Assembly (NCBI RefSeq): GCF_030445035.2
Contig: NC_080682.1
Coordinates: 32,718,770-32,782,769, forward strand
DNA length: 64,000 nt
Reading direction: 5' to 3'
Source: Dasypus novemcinctus
Taxonomy: Eukaryota > Chordata > Mammalia > Cingulata > Dasypodidae
Each line of letters starts with the position of its first letter. The stretch's first letter is position 1. The notes beneath the pieces were generated by a model. That model ran no database searches, was not told where the DNA came from, and saw nothing but the letters and a program-made list of their open reading frames with translations. The position numbers and the translations under genes are program-made. Shown one piece after another: positions 36,527-48,548 of this stretch.

Positions 36527-36668
36527 GATAGATTCCCATGCCACTGATAATAACAGAAGCGGACAAAGAAGAACACACAACAAAATGGACACAGAGAACA
36601 GACAACTGGGCAACTGGAAGGGGGTGGAAGGGGAGAGAAATAAATAAATAAATCTAAAAAAAAAAAAG
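36527..36668 (+). mobile_element. DAS-type SINE, 3' fragment
   Basis: 'attcccatgccactgataa', 'cagaagcggacaaagaagaac', 'cagagaacagacaactggg', '(aaat)n', A-rich tail. It lacks the tRNA-like head and body, so it is 5'-truncated. Confidence 0.85.
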
Positions 36669-37228
36669 ATTATGGGACAATTCATTATACACATTTTAGT
36701 TTCTTTCCTTGGAATAGTTTCTTTATTCAGATTTTATGTGAGTTCTTATCCTGTTTGACTTCTCCAAATTTGGTCTTCAAGAGTACTCATTTACTTATAT
36801 AAGCACTCATTTAATTTTTAGAAATAGAATAGAGCTCTTTTAACAATTTTCATTTGTTAATTTAATATTATCTTCTGGGGGTATGAAAATATACATTGAA
36901 CAAACAAACAAACTCAAAAACTGTTAAGACACACCAATAGAAACATAAAGCTCACTAATTTGACTCATAATTCTTACTCCTTTTAAATGACTGTCTCCAA
37001 GCTCTCCATCATTTTACATCTCTGATTTTTACTGTATTTAAGATCTCCACTGGAATCAGAGTTGCCTTTAATATGCAAAGTCATTCTTGGAAACAGTTTC
37101 ATTAGTAACCAGCAACTAGTTAGGAATACTTGAGCAGTATAAATGCAGCTAAGCCCTAATTTAACAGTTTAGACTGACAGGCATCTAACACTAGTATATT
37201 CTGGATTACCCTTCGGGAGTAAACTAAG
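36669..37228. other. Spacer; no gene
   Basis: AT-rich with '(caaa)n' at about 36900. Nothing else recognised. Confidence 0.5.
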
Positions 37229-37512
37229 ACCCGAGTTTTCAGGGGTTGGAGTTGTCCTGGGTGGTGCTGCAGGGACAGTTACTGGACATTGTATGTCCTC
37301 CCATGGCCCACTGGGTGGACTGTGGGAGAGTGTGGGCTATGGTGTGGACCATTGACCATGAAGTGCAGTGGTGCTCAGAGATGTATTCACCAAATGCAAT
37401 GAATAGCTCATGATGATGGAGGAGGTTGTTGTTATGGGGGAAGGAGTGAGGTGAGGGGGTTGTGGGGTATATGGTGATCTCATATGTTTTGAATGTAACA
37501 TAAAAAAAAAGT
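37229..37512 (+). mobile_element. Short L1 3'-UTR-only insertion (plus strand)
   Basis: 'ggttggagttgtcctgggtggtgctgcaggg' region to 'gaatgtaacataaaaaaaaa'. Its 5' end lies within about 15 bases of the truncation point of the copies at 29998 and 36394. Candidate diverged TSD 'gagtaaacta' / 'gtgtaagcta'. Confidence 0.75.
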
Positions 37513-38715
37513 GTAAGCTATTGATTAAAGACTGTAAGTTTATTTTTAACCCCATGATAAAAATTCTGACAAAATAAAATGTGACTAAAACTTAAAATAT
37601 TGTCAAAATAACATCCCATTTTAACTCTTCCACAGTTTGCACAAGTATTATGAGCTTTCAATTTTGTAATATATTTTTAATTGCCGGCAACTTTTCTTTT
37701 TGTTGGGGGCATTGTCCAGTTCAAAGTTACTAAACTTTAATAGCAACAATTTTGTTAATGTGGCTACCCAGATATAATTAGAATCAACATGGAAATAGGA
37801 CAGAAAATATTAATGTTGCTAAATTTTTCTGCTTCTCTAGTAGTTAAACTAATTCTATTAGCTACGAGACCATAAACACACCAACCAGGTGGCAAGAGGT
37901 TCACAGAGTTGCTGCCAGAAGGTTTTCACCATCTTAGTTAACAGTTTTTGCAGCATTTGCTCTACTCCCATCGACATTTTCAGGACATCCCTGTACTCAC
38001 ACGTAGTTCCACATCAGTCAAGCAAGTGGGTGACCACATATTCTTTCCATGGTCCCCACTCATCCTGGATGGCAGGCACCCAACCTACATGGATGTTACA
38101 GGCCCATCTGGGATTTCCCCCTTGGATTCTCCTTTCTCTGAGCTCATGCCCACTACTGTCAGTGGTTCTCCAGTGTCCTAGCTATGGCTCACCAATTGTT
38201 ACAATCCAACTCCTGAAGGGCATTATTTGTGAGGTCATGAGATCAAAGAACACAGCTGGCATTTAGTCAAGCATAAACTTTATTGGGATTTACAGATAGG
38301 AGAGAATGTACCCCATGTGAGGACTTAACTGAACATGGAATCAAGCAGTCATTTCCTTGCAAGTCAGGATTCCAAATGCAATTATCCAGGAAGGACTTGT
38401 AGAAAGTCTTGTTGTCTGATGGCTTGGACCCCTGTTAACTTCACGCAAAGTCAATGAGCTACTTGCTAGAACTGTATAAATGAAACCACTTTAAGCCTAG
38501 TCTAAAAGAATGGTATAGAAAAGGGAGACATTGACAGAGAAAGCACTTCAAGGCCAAAATCATAAAAGATGAAGTCTGGACTTAAGACATCTTGGGCCCA
38601 GAGAGTGAACACACAATTTTGTGTGGAAAATGTGAGTTTGCTGAGACATTTGAAGAGGGTCTTCCAGGGTATTATTCAGGGAGAGTTTGTCTGCTCCAGG
38701 TTACAGAGAGGGTAA
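37513..38715. other. Spacer, possible old retroviral or LTR remnant
   Basis: The start is AT-rich spacer. From about 37870 it is GC-richer, with 'tagtcaagcataaactttattggg' near 38265 (AATAAA-like on the minus strand), which can mark an LTR. The plus frame 37889-38266 has no recognised domain. I do not call a gene. Confidence 0.4.
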
Positions 38716-38975
38716 AGCACATTCTCTGGTGGTTGCGAGAGTTAGGTGACCACCCAACTGCTCTAAGTGGGTTGGGTCTATGCCTCAAAGTTTAGGAAGA
38801 AATAAACCACCACGCCACTGTTCTGTGGGGGTTTGGCCTATGAACTAAAGCTTAGGGAGTGTGTTGCCACCATTCCACTGTACTGGGAGGTTGAGACTTG
38901 GTTCCAGAGATTGGAGAAAGTGTGGCCATTGCCCCAATATACTTGGAGGGTGAGACCAGGAGCTTGGCCACAACC
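38716..38975. repeat. ~59-bp degenerate minisatellite, about four units
   Basis: Units begin at about 38718, 38783, 38842 and 38901 and share 'gtg.ccaccacnccactgtnctgngngggtttggnctatg'-like order. Examples: 'accacgccactgttctgtgg', 'accattccactgtactggg', 'attgccccaatatacttgg'. Non-coding. Confidence 0.6.
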
Positions 38976-38999
38976 GATGTGAGAGTGAGGCAACTAATT

Positions 39000-39210
39000 G
39001 CTTGAGCCACCTCCATTCCTTGTTTGGTTGTGTCTCTTTTTATGTTTTTCTTATTGTGTCTCTTGCTGCATCAACTTGTGTCAGCTTGCCATGTCTGCCC
39101 ATCACTCCAGCTCATTGTAGCCTTTAGGAGGCACCAGGAACTGAGCCAGGGACCTCCCATGTGGTAGGTGGGAGCTCAATCACTTGAGTCACATCCACTT
39201 CATGATAACC
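39000..39210 (-). mobile_element. DAS-type SINE (minus strand)
   Basis: Plus-strand reading 'aggaggcaccaggaactgag', 'gggacctcccatgtggtagg', 'gggagctcaatcacttgag': the reversed tRNA-like head with box B 'ggctcagttcctgg' and the usual 5' end. Confidence 0.75.
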
Positions 39211-39429
39211 TTGTTTTTTTTAGTTTTACAGGTCTACAGCTGGAGGGAATGTTACTCCAAGAAAGACTACATACCTATAACTGAATTTTATGAGTTTTGT
39301 ACTGAATATTGCTATTGAAATGGTTAAGGATTTTGAAATACTGTGACATGATAAGTATATTTTGCATATGGAAAGAACGTGATGTTTTGTGATGCAGATG
39401 ATGGAATGTGACTGTTTGAACTTATATTA

Positions 39430-39740
39430 AGAACCCAGAAAAGAAAAGGATTATGTTCTTGAACAAATCCATTCCTGTGAATGAACTCCAGGAGATGGTG
39501 AGCCTTGTGGTGAAGGCAGGGATCTCAGCATAGATAGGTAACCATCTTCCTTCACCACATATTAGGAGCCCATGTTTACCAGTAGTTGTCTGTGGTGAGA
39601 AAGCATCTCTGGTGGTGCCTGATTTGGACATTTCACAGCCTTGGAACTGTATGCTTTTGCCCTAATAAATTTCCTAGTATAAAAGCCAAGACATTTCTAG
39701 TACATTGCATCAGCAACCATTTGGCAAATTAAGACAACTC
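39430..39740. repeat. Fragment of the 'ttttagtttgc' repeat family (reversed)
   Basis: Ends 'ccttggaactgtatgc', 'aaaagccaagacatttctagtacattgcatcagc', 'ttggcaaattaagac', the reverse complement of the start at 12583. Confidence 0.6.
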
Positions 39741-40539
39741 TGAATGTGACCAAGAACCAAACAGCAAGAACACTCCTGAGATATTTTTCTATTGATTGTA
39801 GGATATTTGTCTGAAAGTGTGTCCAAAAATATATGTTAACAATGTTGCTGTTATATCCATTCCAGTGGGTTTATGTTTGAGAATGAAAATCCAGTGATGG
39901 GTAGAAAAGAGATGTAGTGCCTTCATGATTCAATTTATGGGTAGACACTTATACCTCAATTTAAGATTGGTTGTTATGAATTATGAGCTCAATTTATGAT
40001 ATGCTTATTTTTTCAGATGACTTGTACGAATTTAAAAAATATATATATATATTTATACAGGGCATAGAATTTTAAAAAGCAGAGTTTCTGTGTTGCCACA
40101 AATCAATATGATATGCTAAGCTGTCTGTGTAATGGGAAAGAGATGACTAAAAACTGCCAGGTATGTCAGAGCTTCATTTGCTCCATAGAATATGTCATAT
40201 GGAAAGGTAAAGAGAATGCAATTGAGGAAAATAGAGATGGAACCAAGAGACAGCCCTGAGTTAGATGACCTTGGCTATGATTCAATATCCCTATCTTATG
40301 GAAAGCATTATGGCATACTCAGATGGAACTGTATTTAGGATAGAACCACTTAATTGTCCTGCAATACTTTGGGTTGAAAAGTTTTCCAAATTGCACAAAC
40401 CATGGAAATCCAACTTCAAAGCAAATATCTGGTGGTTTAATCAACACTAATCCCACTTTGCTAGACATTTCTGCAAAGCTTTTATATATTAAGCATGGGT
40501 TACTGAGAAAATCCAAAATGTTAATCCTGTAGGCTTATC
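39741..40539. other. Spacer; no gene
   Basis: AT-rich, including an (AT)n run at about 40036-40055. The plus frame 40265-40450 has no recognised similarity. Confidence 0.5.
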
Positions 40540-40924
40540 CAAATGAAAATGATTTTTCACTCATAAAGAAACACTAGAGGGGATAGCAAGAAGATTTGCT
40601 CAAGAAGCATTGAAAAAACTAGCTTTAACTGGAGTTCTTAATTGTTGTTAGCACCCTGTAGTGTATGATTGCATAATTTTCTTCTCTATTGCTCTATGTT
40701 TTAGGTAAAAGGGGGAAAGTGGTATATAAATATATGGTTTTAAACAGTTCATTTAGCATATTTCCACTGAAGCAGAAAAAGGCTTAGGTTAACTTTACTC
40801 ATAAGTATCTAGGTACTTGCAAAAGTAATGCTGATGTGTACTTTTCTTAACACATAAAGCTTTGTAAGGATGAAGTTAATCAGTGCATTAATAAGCTAAA
40901 TTCAATTAAGGGATCTTTTGATCA
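40540..40924. repeat. OR-unit block A, copy 2
   Basis: More diverged match to 113-601 and 56633-57100: 'atttgctcaagaagcattgaaaa', 'actggagttcttaattgttgtta', 'actgaagcagaaaaaggct', 'cagtgcattaataag'. Confidence 0.65.
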
Positions 40925-41047
40925 GATTGCCTTAATTTGAACATATTCACAGCCTTGGAACTGTAAGTTTCTCCATAAAAAATTCCATTATAAAAGCCAA
41001 CCCATTTCTGGTATCTTGCTCCCATCCACTTTAGCAAACTAAAAGAG
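40925..41047. repeat. Fragment of the 'ttttagtttgc' repeat family (reversed)
   Basis: 'cacagccttggaactgtaag', 'aaaagccaacccatttctgg', 'agcaaactaaaa', the reverse complement of 33183-33300. Confidence 0.65.
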
Positions 41048-41987
41048 CAGGGCATCTGCTTGCACAGTCTGGATCCTCTTCTTTTATCTGGATTCATTTT
41101 CTTAGAATTGCCCTGTAAGTTACCACATCTTAAATGACAACCTATTTCAGTGGTATTCAATTGGCCTACGATTTTCTGTTCAAGTTGAATATGCATACTT
41201 TCTGCTTTGATTACTCAGATATTATAAACTCTATCTTTTGTAACAGTTATATTTTTCCTACTGGGTAAAGCTCTGATCTATTCAATAAAAGTTATTTTGA
41301 AGGTGAAGTTCTGCAATGAGTTTTATTAATTTAAAAAATGTTCTATGTATATATTCAAATTGGGAATATCTTGTTCAAGCATTCTCTATGGCTGTACCTG
41401 AAATAATTCAATATACTTTCTTGGCTTTAGGCAGAGAAAATAATTTCTCTGAATGGAACCTAGATTACTATGTAATTGGTGCTTCATGGATTGTACAAAA
41501 CAGCAACCTTAATTTTGGGATGACTCCTGTCTTAATGATACTCTCTTTTTCCACTGATTTCTGGATGATCCTTGTCTCCCACAAAAATTCATTTACGATG
41601 AATGATGTCAGCAATAGGGATTAACGCAGTTAATTTCTCACAAAATTCTAATGATAAACTTTTACATGTATTTTAATTATTTGAGATACTGGTTACATAA
41701 ATTACACTGAAGATTTACAGATAAATTTTGTTTAGAATATAAATCACCATGGATTTTCCAAACATTGTGGGAAATTCCTGTCAATTAACCAAATATCATT
41801 GATTATTAATCTGCATATGCAAAGAATTTTCCAATTGAACTGGACATCAGTCACCATTTATGAAAGAGTAACAATTCAAGATTATAGATAATAAGGGGAT
41901 AATATGTACTAACCCACATATTCTGACTACAAGACCTTTCTTTTTGCTTTAGACATAATTGTTCTTAAAATAGGAATAGATTTTGTT
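41048..41987. repeat. OR-unit blocks G and E, 3' flank of the intact OR
   Basis: Block G (41050-41300) matches 48090-48545 and, in its proximal part, 58310-58560 ('ggatcctcttcttttatctgg', 'cttagaattgc'). Block E (41330-41950) matches 48940-49370 ('ctctatggctgtacctg', 'tttctggatgatccttgtct', 'acatattctgactacaaga'). On the receptor's strand this is downstream sequence. Candidate poly(A) signals are ATTAAA at 41672-41677 and AATAAA at 41322-41327 (minus strand). The plus frame 41316-41624 is not supported as a gene. Confidence 0.7.
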
Positions 41988-42926
41988 TTATCTTATTTGT
42001 TTACATGAATTTTTACCCAAGATCACTCTTTGGCTCCAGAGCTTTCTCATTGCACTTTTCACCTCAGCATTTCTGAGTGTGTAGATTAAAGGGTTTAACA
42101 TAGGTGTTATCATGGTATAAAAAACAGCCACTGTTTTATCAATAGTAAAGGTGCCCATGGGCCGAAGATATATAAATATACAGGGTACAAAAAGTAAAAT
42201 GACTACAGTAATATGTGAGGCACAGGTGGAGAGAGCCTTCCGCCGTCCCTCAGAGCTGTGACTTCTGAGGGTACACAGGATGAGGGCATAGGATATAATA
42301 AGAATAGAAAATATGAGCAAGCACATGAACCCACTGTTGGCTGCAATATAGAACCCTAAGACACGAGTATCAGTACAGGAGAGTTTTAGCAGAGGGTAAA
42401 AATCACAGAAGAAATGATCAATGACATTGGGGCCACAGAAGGGTAACCACACAATGAAAAGAATTTGAATCAGACCATGAAGAAATCCCCCTGCCCAGGA
42501 CACTGCAACCAGGAGGCCACACACCTGCCAGTTCATTATGATCATATAGTGCAGGGGCCTGCAGATGGCCACATAACGGTCATAGGCCATCACTGTGAGC
42601 AGGATGACCTCAACTCCCCCAAAGAAATGTATTGCAAACACCTGCATCATGCACCCATTGAAGGAAATTGTTTTCTTTTCGGTAAGTAAGTAAAATATAA
42701 TTTTGGGGGCTGTGGTAGAAGAGAGGTTACTATCTGCTAAGGACAATAAAGACAGAAAAAAATACATAGGTGATCGCAGTGCTGGGCTGGTGGCAATGGT
42801 CACAATAATGAGTAGGTTGCCTGCCAGGGTGAGAAAATAAATTAGTGTAAATATGACAAAGAAGAGATCCTGCATGAATGGGTTCTGTTTCAGGCTGAGC
42901 AGAATGAATTCTGTCACATTGCTCAT
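41988..42926 (-). CDS. Olfactory receptor, class II family 4, intact
   Basis: A single-exon odorant G-protein-coupled receptor of 312 residues, the normal length. It would signal through the olfactory G protein in the ciliary membrane of sensory neurons; the ligand cannot be inferred. Seen in the sequence: N-glycosylation site N3-V-T; GN at 36-37 (TM1); [16 protein letters not shown] at 50-65 (TM2); Cys92 and the loop-2 cysteines C164, C174, C184; [10 protein letters not shown] at 113-122 (end of TM3); SY at 212-213 (TM5); KALSTCASH at 230-238 (TM6); [12 protein letters not shown] at 275-286 (TM7). The start is chosen because the next upstream codons hold no in-frame ATG and MSNVTEF is the standard family opening. 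'[19 protein letters not shown]' and the loop-2 '[15 protein letters not shown]' place it in family 4 (OR4C/4A/4S-like); the subfamily is not certain. No stop or frameshift is seen. Confidence 0.95.
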   Translation of the reverse strand: MSNVTEFILLSLKQNPFMQDLFFVIFTLIYFLTLAGNLLIIVTIATSPALRSPMYFFLSLLSLADSNLSSTTAPKIIFYLLTEKKTISFNGCMMQVFAIHFFGGVEVILLTVMAYDRYVAICRPLHYMIIMNWQVCGLLVAVSWAGGFLHGLIQILFIVWLPFCGPNVIDHFFCDFYPLLKLSCTDTRVLGFYIAANSGFMCLLIFSILIISYALILCTLRSHSSEGRRKALSTCASHITVVILLFVPCIFIYLRPMGTFTIDKTVAVFYTMITPMLNPLIYTLRNAEVKSAMRKLWSQRVILGKNSCKQIR

Positions 42927-42966
42927 TGCTCCATGAATGTCATTTTGTATTTGGATAATTGATTTT

Positions 42967-42998
42967 TCTGCAAATAGAACAAAAGATTACAATGGTGA
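42967..42998 (-). promoter_or_regulatory. Likely 3' splice acceptor of the OR coding exon
   Basis: On the minus strand a pyrimidine-rich stretch ends 'cttttgttctatttgcag', 41 bases before the start codon. OR genes usually have non-coding 5' exons spliced just upstream of the ATG. The upstream exon and promoter cannot be seen. Confidence 0.55.
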
Positions 42999-44389
42999 AA
43001 GATAAAATTTGAGAATATTTTATCTGTCAGATGAAATGTTTTCTATGTATTTAATGGAGATCCTTTTCATAGAAATCCTAAATTTAATGTTGGGTAAATT
43101 TTGAGTCACATATTGAATACATAGACCAACTTCTACATATACACATGCTTGGTTTTATGACAGTTGTCATGTCAGGCACCTTTCCTGAAATCATTTAGGA
43201 CTGAATCTTCTCCTAGTTACTAGTAGAGCAAGTTCTCCCATGACAAACCGGAATAAAAAAGACCCTGTATCACAGAGTAAAAATTAACAAAAGAAAGCCC
43301 TGGAACTACACTATACAAACAGTGACCCCTAATTTAAACCATAGACCATCGATAATAGTGCAATTTTAAAAACATGCTACATCAATTGTAACAAATATTC
43401 CACACCAATGCAAGGTGCTAATAATAGTATGTTATATTAGAATCATGATTTTAAGAATGATTGTTCCGTAAACCCACAACTTCTCTAATAAAGAGTAAAC
43501 AATGAATAAAGAAAGGACCTGTAAGGAATAGAGACATGAATTCATGAAAATCTATTCTCCTGTGTCACTTCTCTAGTCACTCATGGTGTTGATGTTAAGT
43601 TGCACCATTTGTTTTACTTGATATATTAAACTAGTTTCAGGGTGTCTAGAAAACATCTGGAGAGTTCAATTTGAAATTAGGGATTATGTAATAATATGTC
43701 CTAATTAACTGAACAAAGTGAATATTTGAAGCTGTAGTAAGACACATCCTGTTAGATTTGTGAGCTTATGGTACCTTGAATAAAAATCCTATTAATTTAA
43801 GAAACTCATAGATCCTTTATCAACCATGTCTGGAAGAAGATATCAATAAAAGGATAAACGGGCAGCATAATACAATGAGGTATTTCCCAAATTTATTGGG
43901 AACTCTGGAATTCACTACTTGGAGAAATTCTGTCATATTTTTATTTCAGGGTCTATTTGCAAATCAAAACTCAATTAAAGGAATTTATGAATCATTCTCA
44001 GTATCTGTTTCAATTATAGGTACTTCTCAGTCAAGGAAACAAAAGCACAATTTATAGGATGTGTGTTCTTTAGAATAGACAGACTATTAAGACTATTTTT
44101 GTTTTCTGTTCACTGACTACTAGGCTGTGTATGAGCCTTAGTATTCCTGAGAAAGCAAAAGCACACAGAAGAATTGAAGAATATTATAACCTATTTCAAA
44201 ATTCATAACATAAAGATAAAAAATATAGCTTTCTAAACATTTCCAAATTACTGGTGAAAGAACATAAAGGAGACACCACATATCAATATTTTTATTCTTG
44301 AAATGTTTGCTTGTGTAACACGAATTAAGTAAAGAAATGAACTGAAAGAGAACACAAATGACTAAGTATTCCACTCAGGAAACTATAAT
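42999..44389. other. OR upstream spacer; no gene
   Basis: AT-rich sequence upstream of the receptor, where 5' non-coding exons and promoter would lie. 43300-43520 ('aaccatagaccatcgataatagtgc', 'tcaattgtaacaaatattccaca') resembles an L1 3' UTR remnant, like 63240-63330. Frames 43875-44057 and 44138-44374 show no homology. Confidence 0.5.
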
Positions 44390-45655
44390 TCAGCCAATTA
44401 CATTAAGAGAAGAGTTTGAATAAAAAATCAGTCCAACAGAGAAAATTATTAGATGACAAATAACTCCAAAAGCATATTGACTTGCAAAATACTAATAAAA
44501 CTGATGAATGCAGATAAGCTAAATAAGAAGTAAGTATGGGCAAATCCTCAAAAGACCCCCATTTTAAAAGTATTTAAAAGAATATTAGGTATAATTCAAC
44601 AGAGACAATTAAAAGTTGTTTTTTCAATAACTGACAAATGTTTTTTTAAAACAAAGTAGGTCCTCCTTCATGCCAGCCAGAAAAATAAAATAAAATAAAA
44701 ATGGTGTGCTTTAAAATATTAAAATAAACCATACATTAGTGCAAAAATAAAACATAGAGATAAATATGACTTTGATCATGCAATGGAATAGAATTCATTA
44801 AACAAAAAAGAAAAAAGTGGTATAAAAGGACAAAAACAATAGATTCAACTACATGAAGTCATAGAACACTGGAAAAATGATCACAAATGTCACAGACACC
44901 TTTAAAAATAATGAAAGGGCAAACTTAAAGAGAAGATAATCCTCAGGAAAAAAATTAAATCTCTAAAAATCCTGCATTTCAAATGTCATCAATACATGCA
45001 ATTTAGAAATGGTGAATATTTTTACTTGGCAAATTAGTTTACATTGATGAAAGCTACAGTATCCCATACTGTGAAATGTGTGTTCCTATAAATTTTTAGC
45101 ACTCCTTGTTCTAATAATCCATACTAGACACAGATATGACCAAAACTACACATATAGGTTGTATTTCACATTTTTTTAATAATAGGGAAAAATGACAATC
45201 AAAATGACTATAGAGTGGATATATTTAAAAGCTTGATGATGTATGTTATGAGTTGTGATATCTCAGGTAGACATTAAAGTGATTTCTAAGAAAATTAATG
45301 ACATGGAAAGATGTGTTCAATATAATACTGAGTGGAAACAGCATGATGTATAATGACATATATATTATTATCTTAAGTCTAAAAAGATGTATATATGTAG
45401 AAACATCTCTAAGAAACACAAAATAAAGACTAATAATGCTTATCTGAATTATGGATTTAAGAAGGATAGTTATTTTCTTTTATACATTTTCTCATCTGAT
45501 TTTTCTGTAAAGACAAAATGTTGCCTTTATAATTAGCAAGATAATTTAATATAAGAATTTTTATTTTCTTATCTCAGGTGTGGGTCCATAATATTTCAAG
45601 TGAATGCAATTCTGAGTAGACTGGGTGTGACAATCATTTGTCATAAAAAATGACC
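44390..45655. repeat. OR-unit block C, copy 2
   Basis: Matches 11080-12582 and 49440-50390: 'gataagctaaataagaagtaag', 'gggcaaatcctcaaa', 'tcatctgatttttctgtaaag', 'tcttatctcaggtgtgggtcc', 'gtagactgggtgtgacaatcatt'. The interior resembles an old L1/HAL1-type 3' end. Non-coding. Confidence 0.7.
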
Positions 45656-47135
45656 ATAGAAACACACTTTTAAATTTAACTTACCTCTAAGTATAGCTCT
45701 AGTGTCACCTGGAGAGAAAAGTACTAATTAAGACACTGGTTGTACTTACCTCTTTAAATGCATTTGGGGAAGAAGTAAAACATTCATTCCATATTTGTAG
45801 AGACTTCCTGTGGAGCTAACAAACAATAACCCATCTCTAACTGCTGTTTTGCAAATTCTCTACTTTTACTTTGTGTAGTGTTTCTTTACTTCAATTAGTG
45901 ACTTGAAAATGATTGCCAAGGGACACTTCCTAAGTAAATCTTAGTTTGTGGGGTGTGTTTACCCCGTGAATGTGAGCCAAAAGCATTCCAGATCGGGGAA
46001 GAATTTCTTTAACCAGAATTTCGACAACTGTAAGCTTTAAAAGTCTTGATGGGGAGAAATCTAACTATTGAAGGATATGTCTTGCCAAGCCTCTCTGGTG
46101 CACATTTGCAAGTTTTGCTTTCTTGGTGATAGGATAAAGTATATTATTCAAATTTCTCGATCTTCGCTTCAGCATAATATAAAGACATAAAAAGAGAAAC
46201 CTATGTTAATGCAGAATTGAGGATTGCAAACACTATGAACTCAACGACAAATGAAAGTTGCCAAAGAGTAGCAGGTCCCTGAAGTCAGCTCTTTTAAGGT
46301 ATTTCTTTATAGAAACCCTGTACTAAGACTAGAGAGCTCCTTTGGTCACTCAGAGACAGAATACTAATGGCTTTGCACTTTAGAACTAAATAGCACCTAT
46401 AATCTGTGGTTCTTTAGATTTATATGGTGTTGCAGGCTCAGGAATCTCCAGAGATTGTTCTTATTAATATTTTCAATGTATGATTTAAGCTATATATTTA
46501 AAAGAATATTGCTCAACCACAAGAAGGAGTTAGGGATGCTCTGAAATTTCTGTTCCCGGGGGTGAGAATTAGCAACTTCATCTAAATTGGAAGCTGAACA
46601 AGTTTATCCTGCCCTCTCTTGTGGCTGTGACAAAGAGCTGTCAGTAGTAGGACAGTGGCATCTTATGCCTGTGGACTGAAAGTCATCCTAGATTTTGGGA
46701 AGTAGGGCATGGATAGAACATAAAAAACTGCTATTCTGCTGTCAATACCCTGAGGCACATGCTGGCTAAAGAAACTGTTCTCTAATATTAAAACTCTGAC
46801 ATCTTTAAGAGGAAGAACTTGGTGTACAATCAACTGTACCTCCTAGGGCTGGCTCTTCTACTTACTACTAGGCAAACTTCGCAAGGTTCTTAGCTTCTTT
46901 ATGCCTCGTATTCACTAAACAAAGAGGATGGAAAGGGGCCTATCTCATAAATCAGTGTGAGGTTATAAGAAATTATGCATGAAATGCCTATAATGGTGTC
47001 TGGAACGGAGTGAACCCTTTGTCATCTGTTGTCATTTTCTGCATATGAACAGAGAGTTCATAATATAGCTGTACCTCATCCTGACAGAAGTGTTCTCACC
47101 TCATATGTGTAACTTGTCTTCATTTCTCTTGTGGT
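45656..47135. repeat. OR-unit block D, copy 2
   Basis: Matches 30598-32270 and 50391-51900: 'ctctagtgtcacctggagag', 'gcatttggggaagaag', 'gtgacttgaaaatgattgcc', 'ggaagaacttggtgtacaatc', 'cttagcttctttatgcctc'. Non-coding. Confidence 0.8.
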
Positions 47136-47189
47136 GGGTAGGATTGTGGGCAAATGCTGAAATTAGGAGGGAAAAAAAAGGCCATGCTC

Positions 47190-47570
47190 AGAAGTATTCA
47201 ACAATTATACACAAGTAATTATAATTCAGAAATCTTCCTAGGAGTCTTTGATCTCCTCTCAAACAGCTAACAGTGAAGTTGAGATTCCCAGATAAATTTG
47301 TCGGGGATAAAGGAAATGTGAGTATCATTAGAACTGATACACAATGAGCAATTTTATATATTAGCCAACTTTCTAAATGTGGCATCTGATCTGAGGATCA
47401 TATGATCTTCTTAATGAAGTTCTTGCTATATTCATTTTATTTAAAAGTAGATTTTGCCACGGGCAAAATTTATAATTAGGAGTTCTCAGGTTTAAATTGA
47501 GAGTGATTTTTTCTAATGGTGAGCGCTACTCATGTTATTGTAGTTCACAGACACTGGTGATGTGAGATGT
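47190..47570. repeat. OR-unit block F, copy 1
   Basis: Matches 52040-52350: 'acagtgaagttgagattcccag', 'ggataaaggaaatgtgag', 'ctttctaaatgtggcat', 'gatttttt.ctaat'. Confidence 0.75.
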
Positions 47571-48079
47571 CCATCCTGGATGGGAGAGGAACTTCTGACT
47601 AAAACCAGGTCTGGATTGCTTAGGAGTTTTGGTTCTATCACCAGGGGAAAGCAGTGTTTATTCCTCATACAGGTTCGATATTCAATAGCTGAACAGGGAG
47701 GAGGTGGAGAGAAGAGAACCTTTTCATAGTGTCCTCCTTTCTTTGATACCTCTGCTGAAAACCTGCCTAAGCAACATCTACGCTTGATTGATTATGGGAT
47801 TATTTTTGGTTTCAGGGTTGAAGGAAGTTTAAACAGAAGATGAGAATTCTAAACAAGGTCATCCTCTACATGAATGGGGCCATACTAGCATCCTAGATGA
47901 CTTATACCTGAAAGACATGAAACGGGATAGCTCTGAATTCCAACAAATTCGGATTTGTTGTAGAAGGGAAAAGGAATGCTAGAGTCTGGAATAGTGGCTC
48001 CTAAATGTTTGAGTGTGGAACACACCACTTCAGTGATCTATTCACATGGTCCCTCTACAAGGGAGATAAAATTACAGGG
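47571..48079. other. Spacer between OR units; no gene
   Basis: No recognised repeat or coding sequence. This is roughly the boundary between the OR-bearing unit and the OR-less unit. Confidence 0.5.
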
Positions 48080-48548
48080 AGAACACATTGATATTTGGTA
48101 AATATCAAATTAGTTAACCACCACTGGGAAAACTAGTTTCCCTTTCGGAATGAATTCTTTATCAAACTGTTAATCTCTATGTAAATTGTATTTAACACAG
48201 CATTTGCTCATTGTTATGGAGTAATCTGTACTAATTCACTTCTTAGGAAGATGGACATGAAGTCACTAAGATTAGGAGAACTCCTTCCCTGGCCCTAATA
48301 CAGATCCTCTTCTTTTATCTGGTTTCTTTCACTAAGAAATCAGTGTCTAAGTGTCTACCTCCCAAATAGATCACCTTTGCATTGTTTTTCAACTGGTTTG
48401 CAATTGTTGTCTATTCAGATTTTAAAATGTAGATTCTCTGTCTTGTTCATCCTGATGTCATTAACATTCTCTTGTACTTGCTGCTTTTGTTATTATTAGC
48501 AAAGTCACAAATTCACCCAATAAAACCTATTTTGGCGTGCAGTGGTTT
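48080..48548. repeat. OR-unit block G, copy 2
   Basis: Matches 58310-58560 ('caccactgggaaaactagtttccctttcggaatgaatt' region) and 41050-41300 ('cagatcctcttcttttatctgg', 'ttcacccaataaaacctatttt'). Confidence 0.75.

Noticed and set aside
35201..38225. Pair of similar motifs (35201 and 38198) as LTRs of an old provirus
   Set aside because: Similarity covers only about 25 bases and no primer site or polypurine tract is seen.
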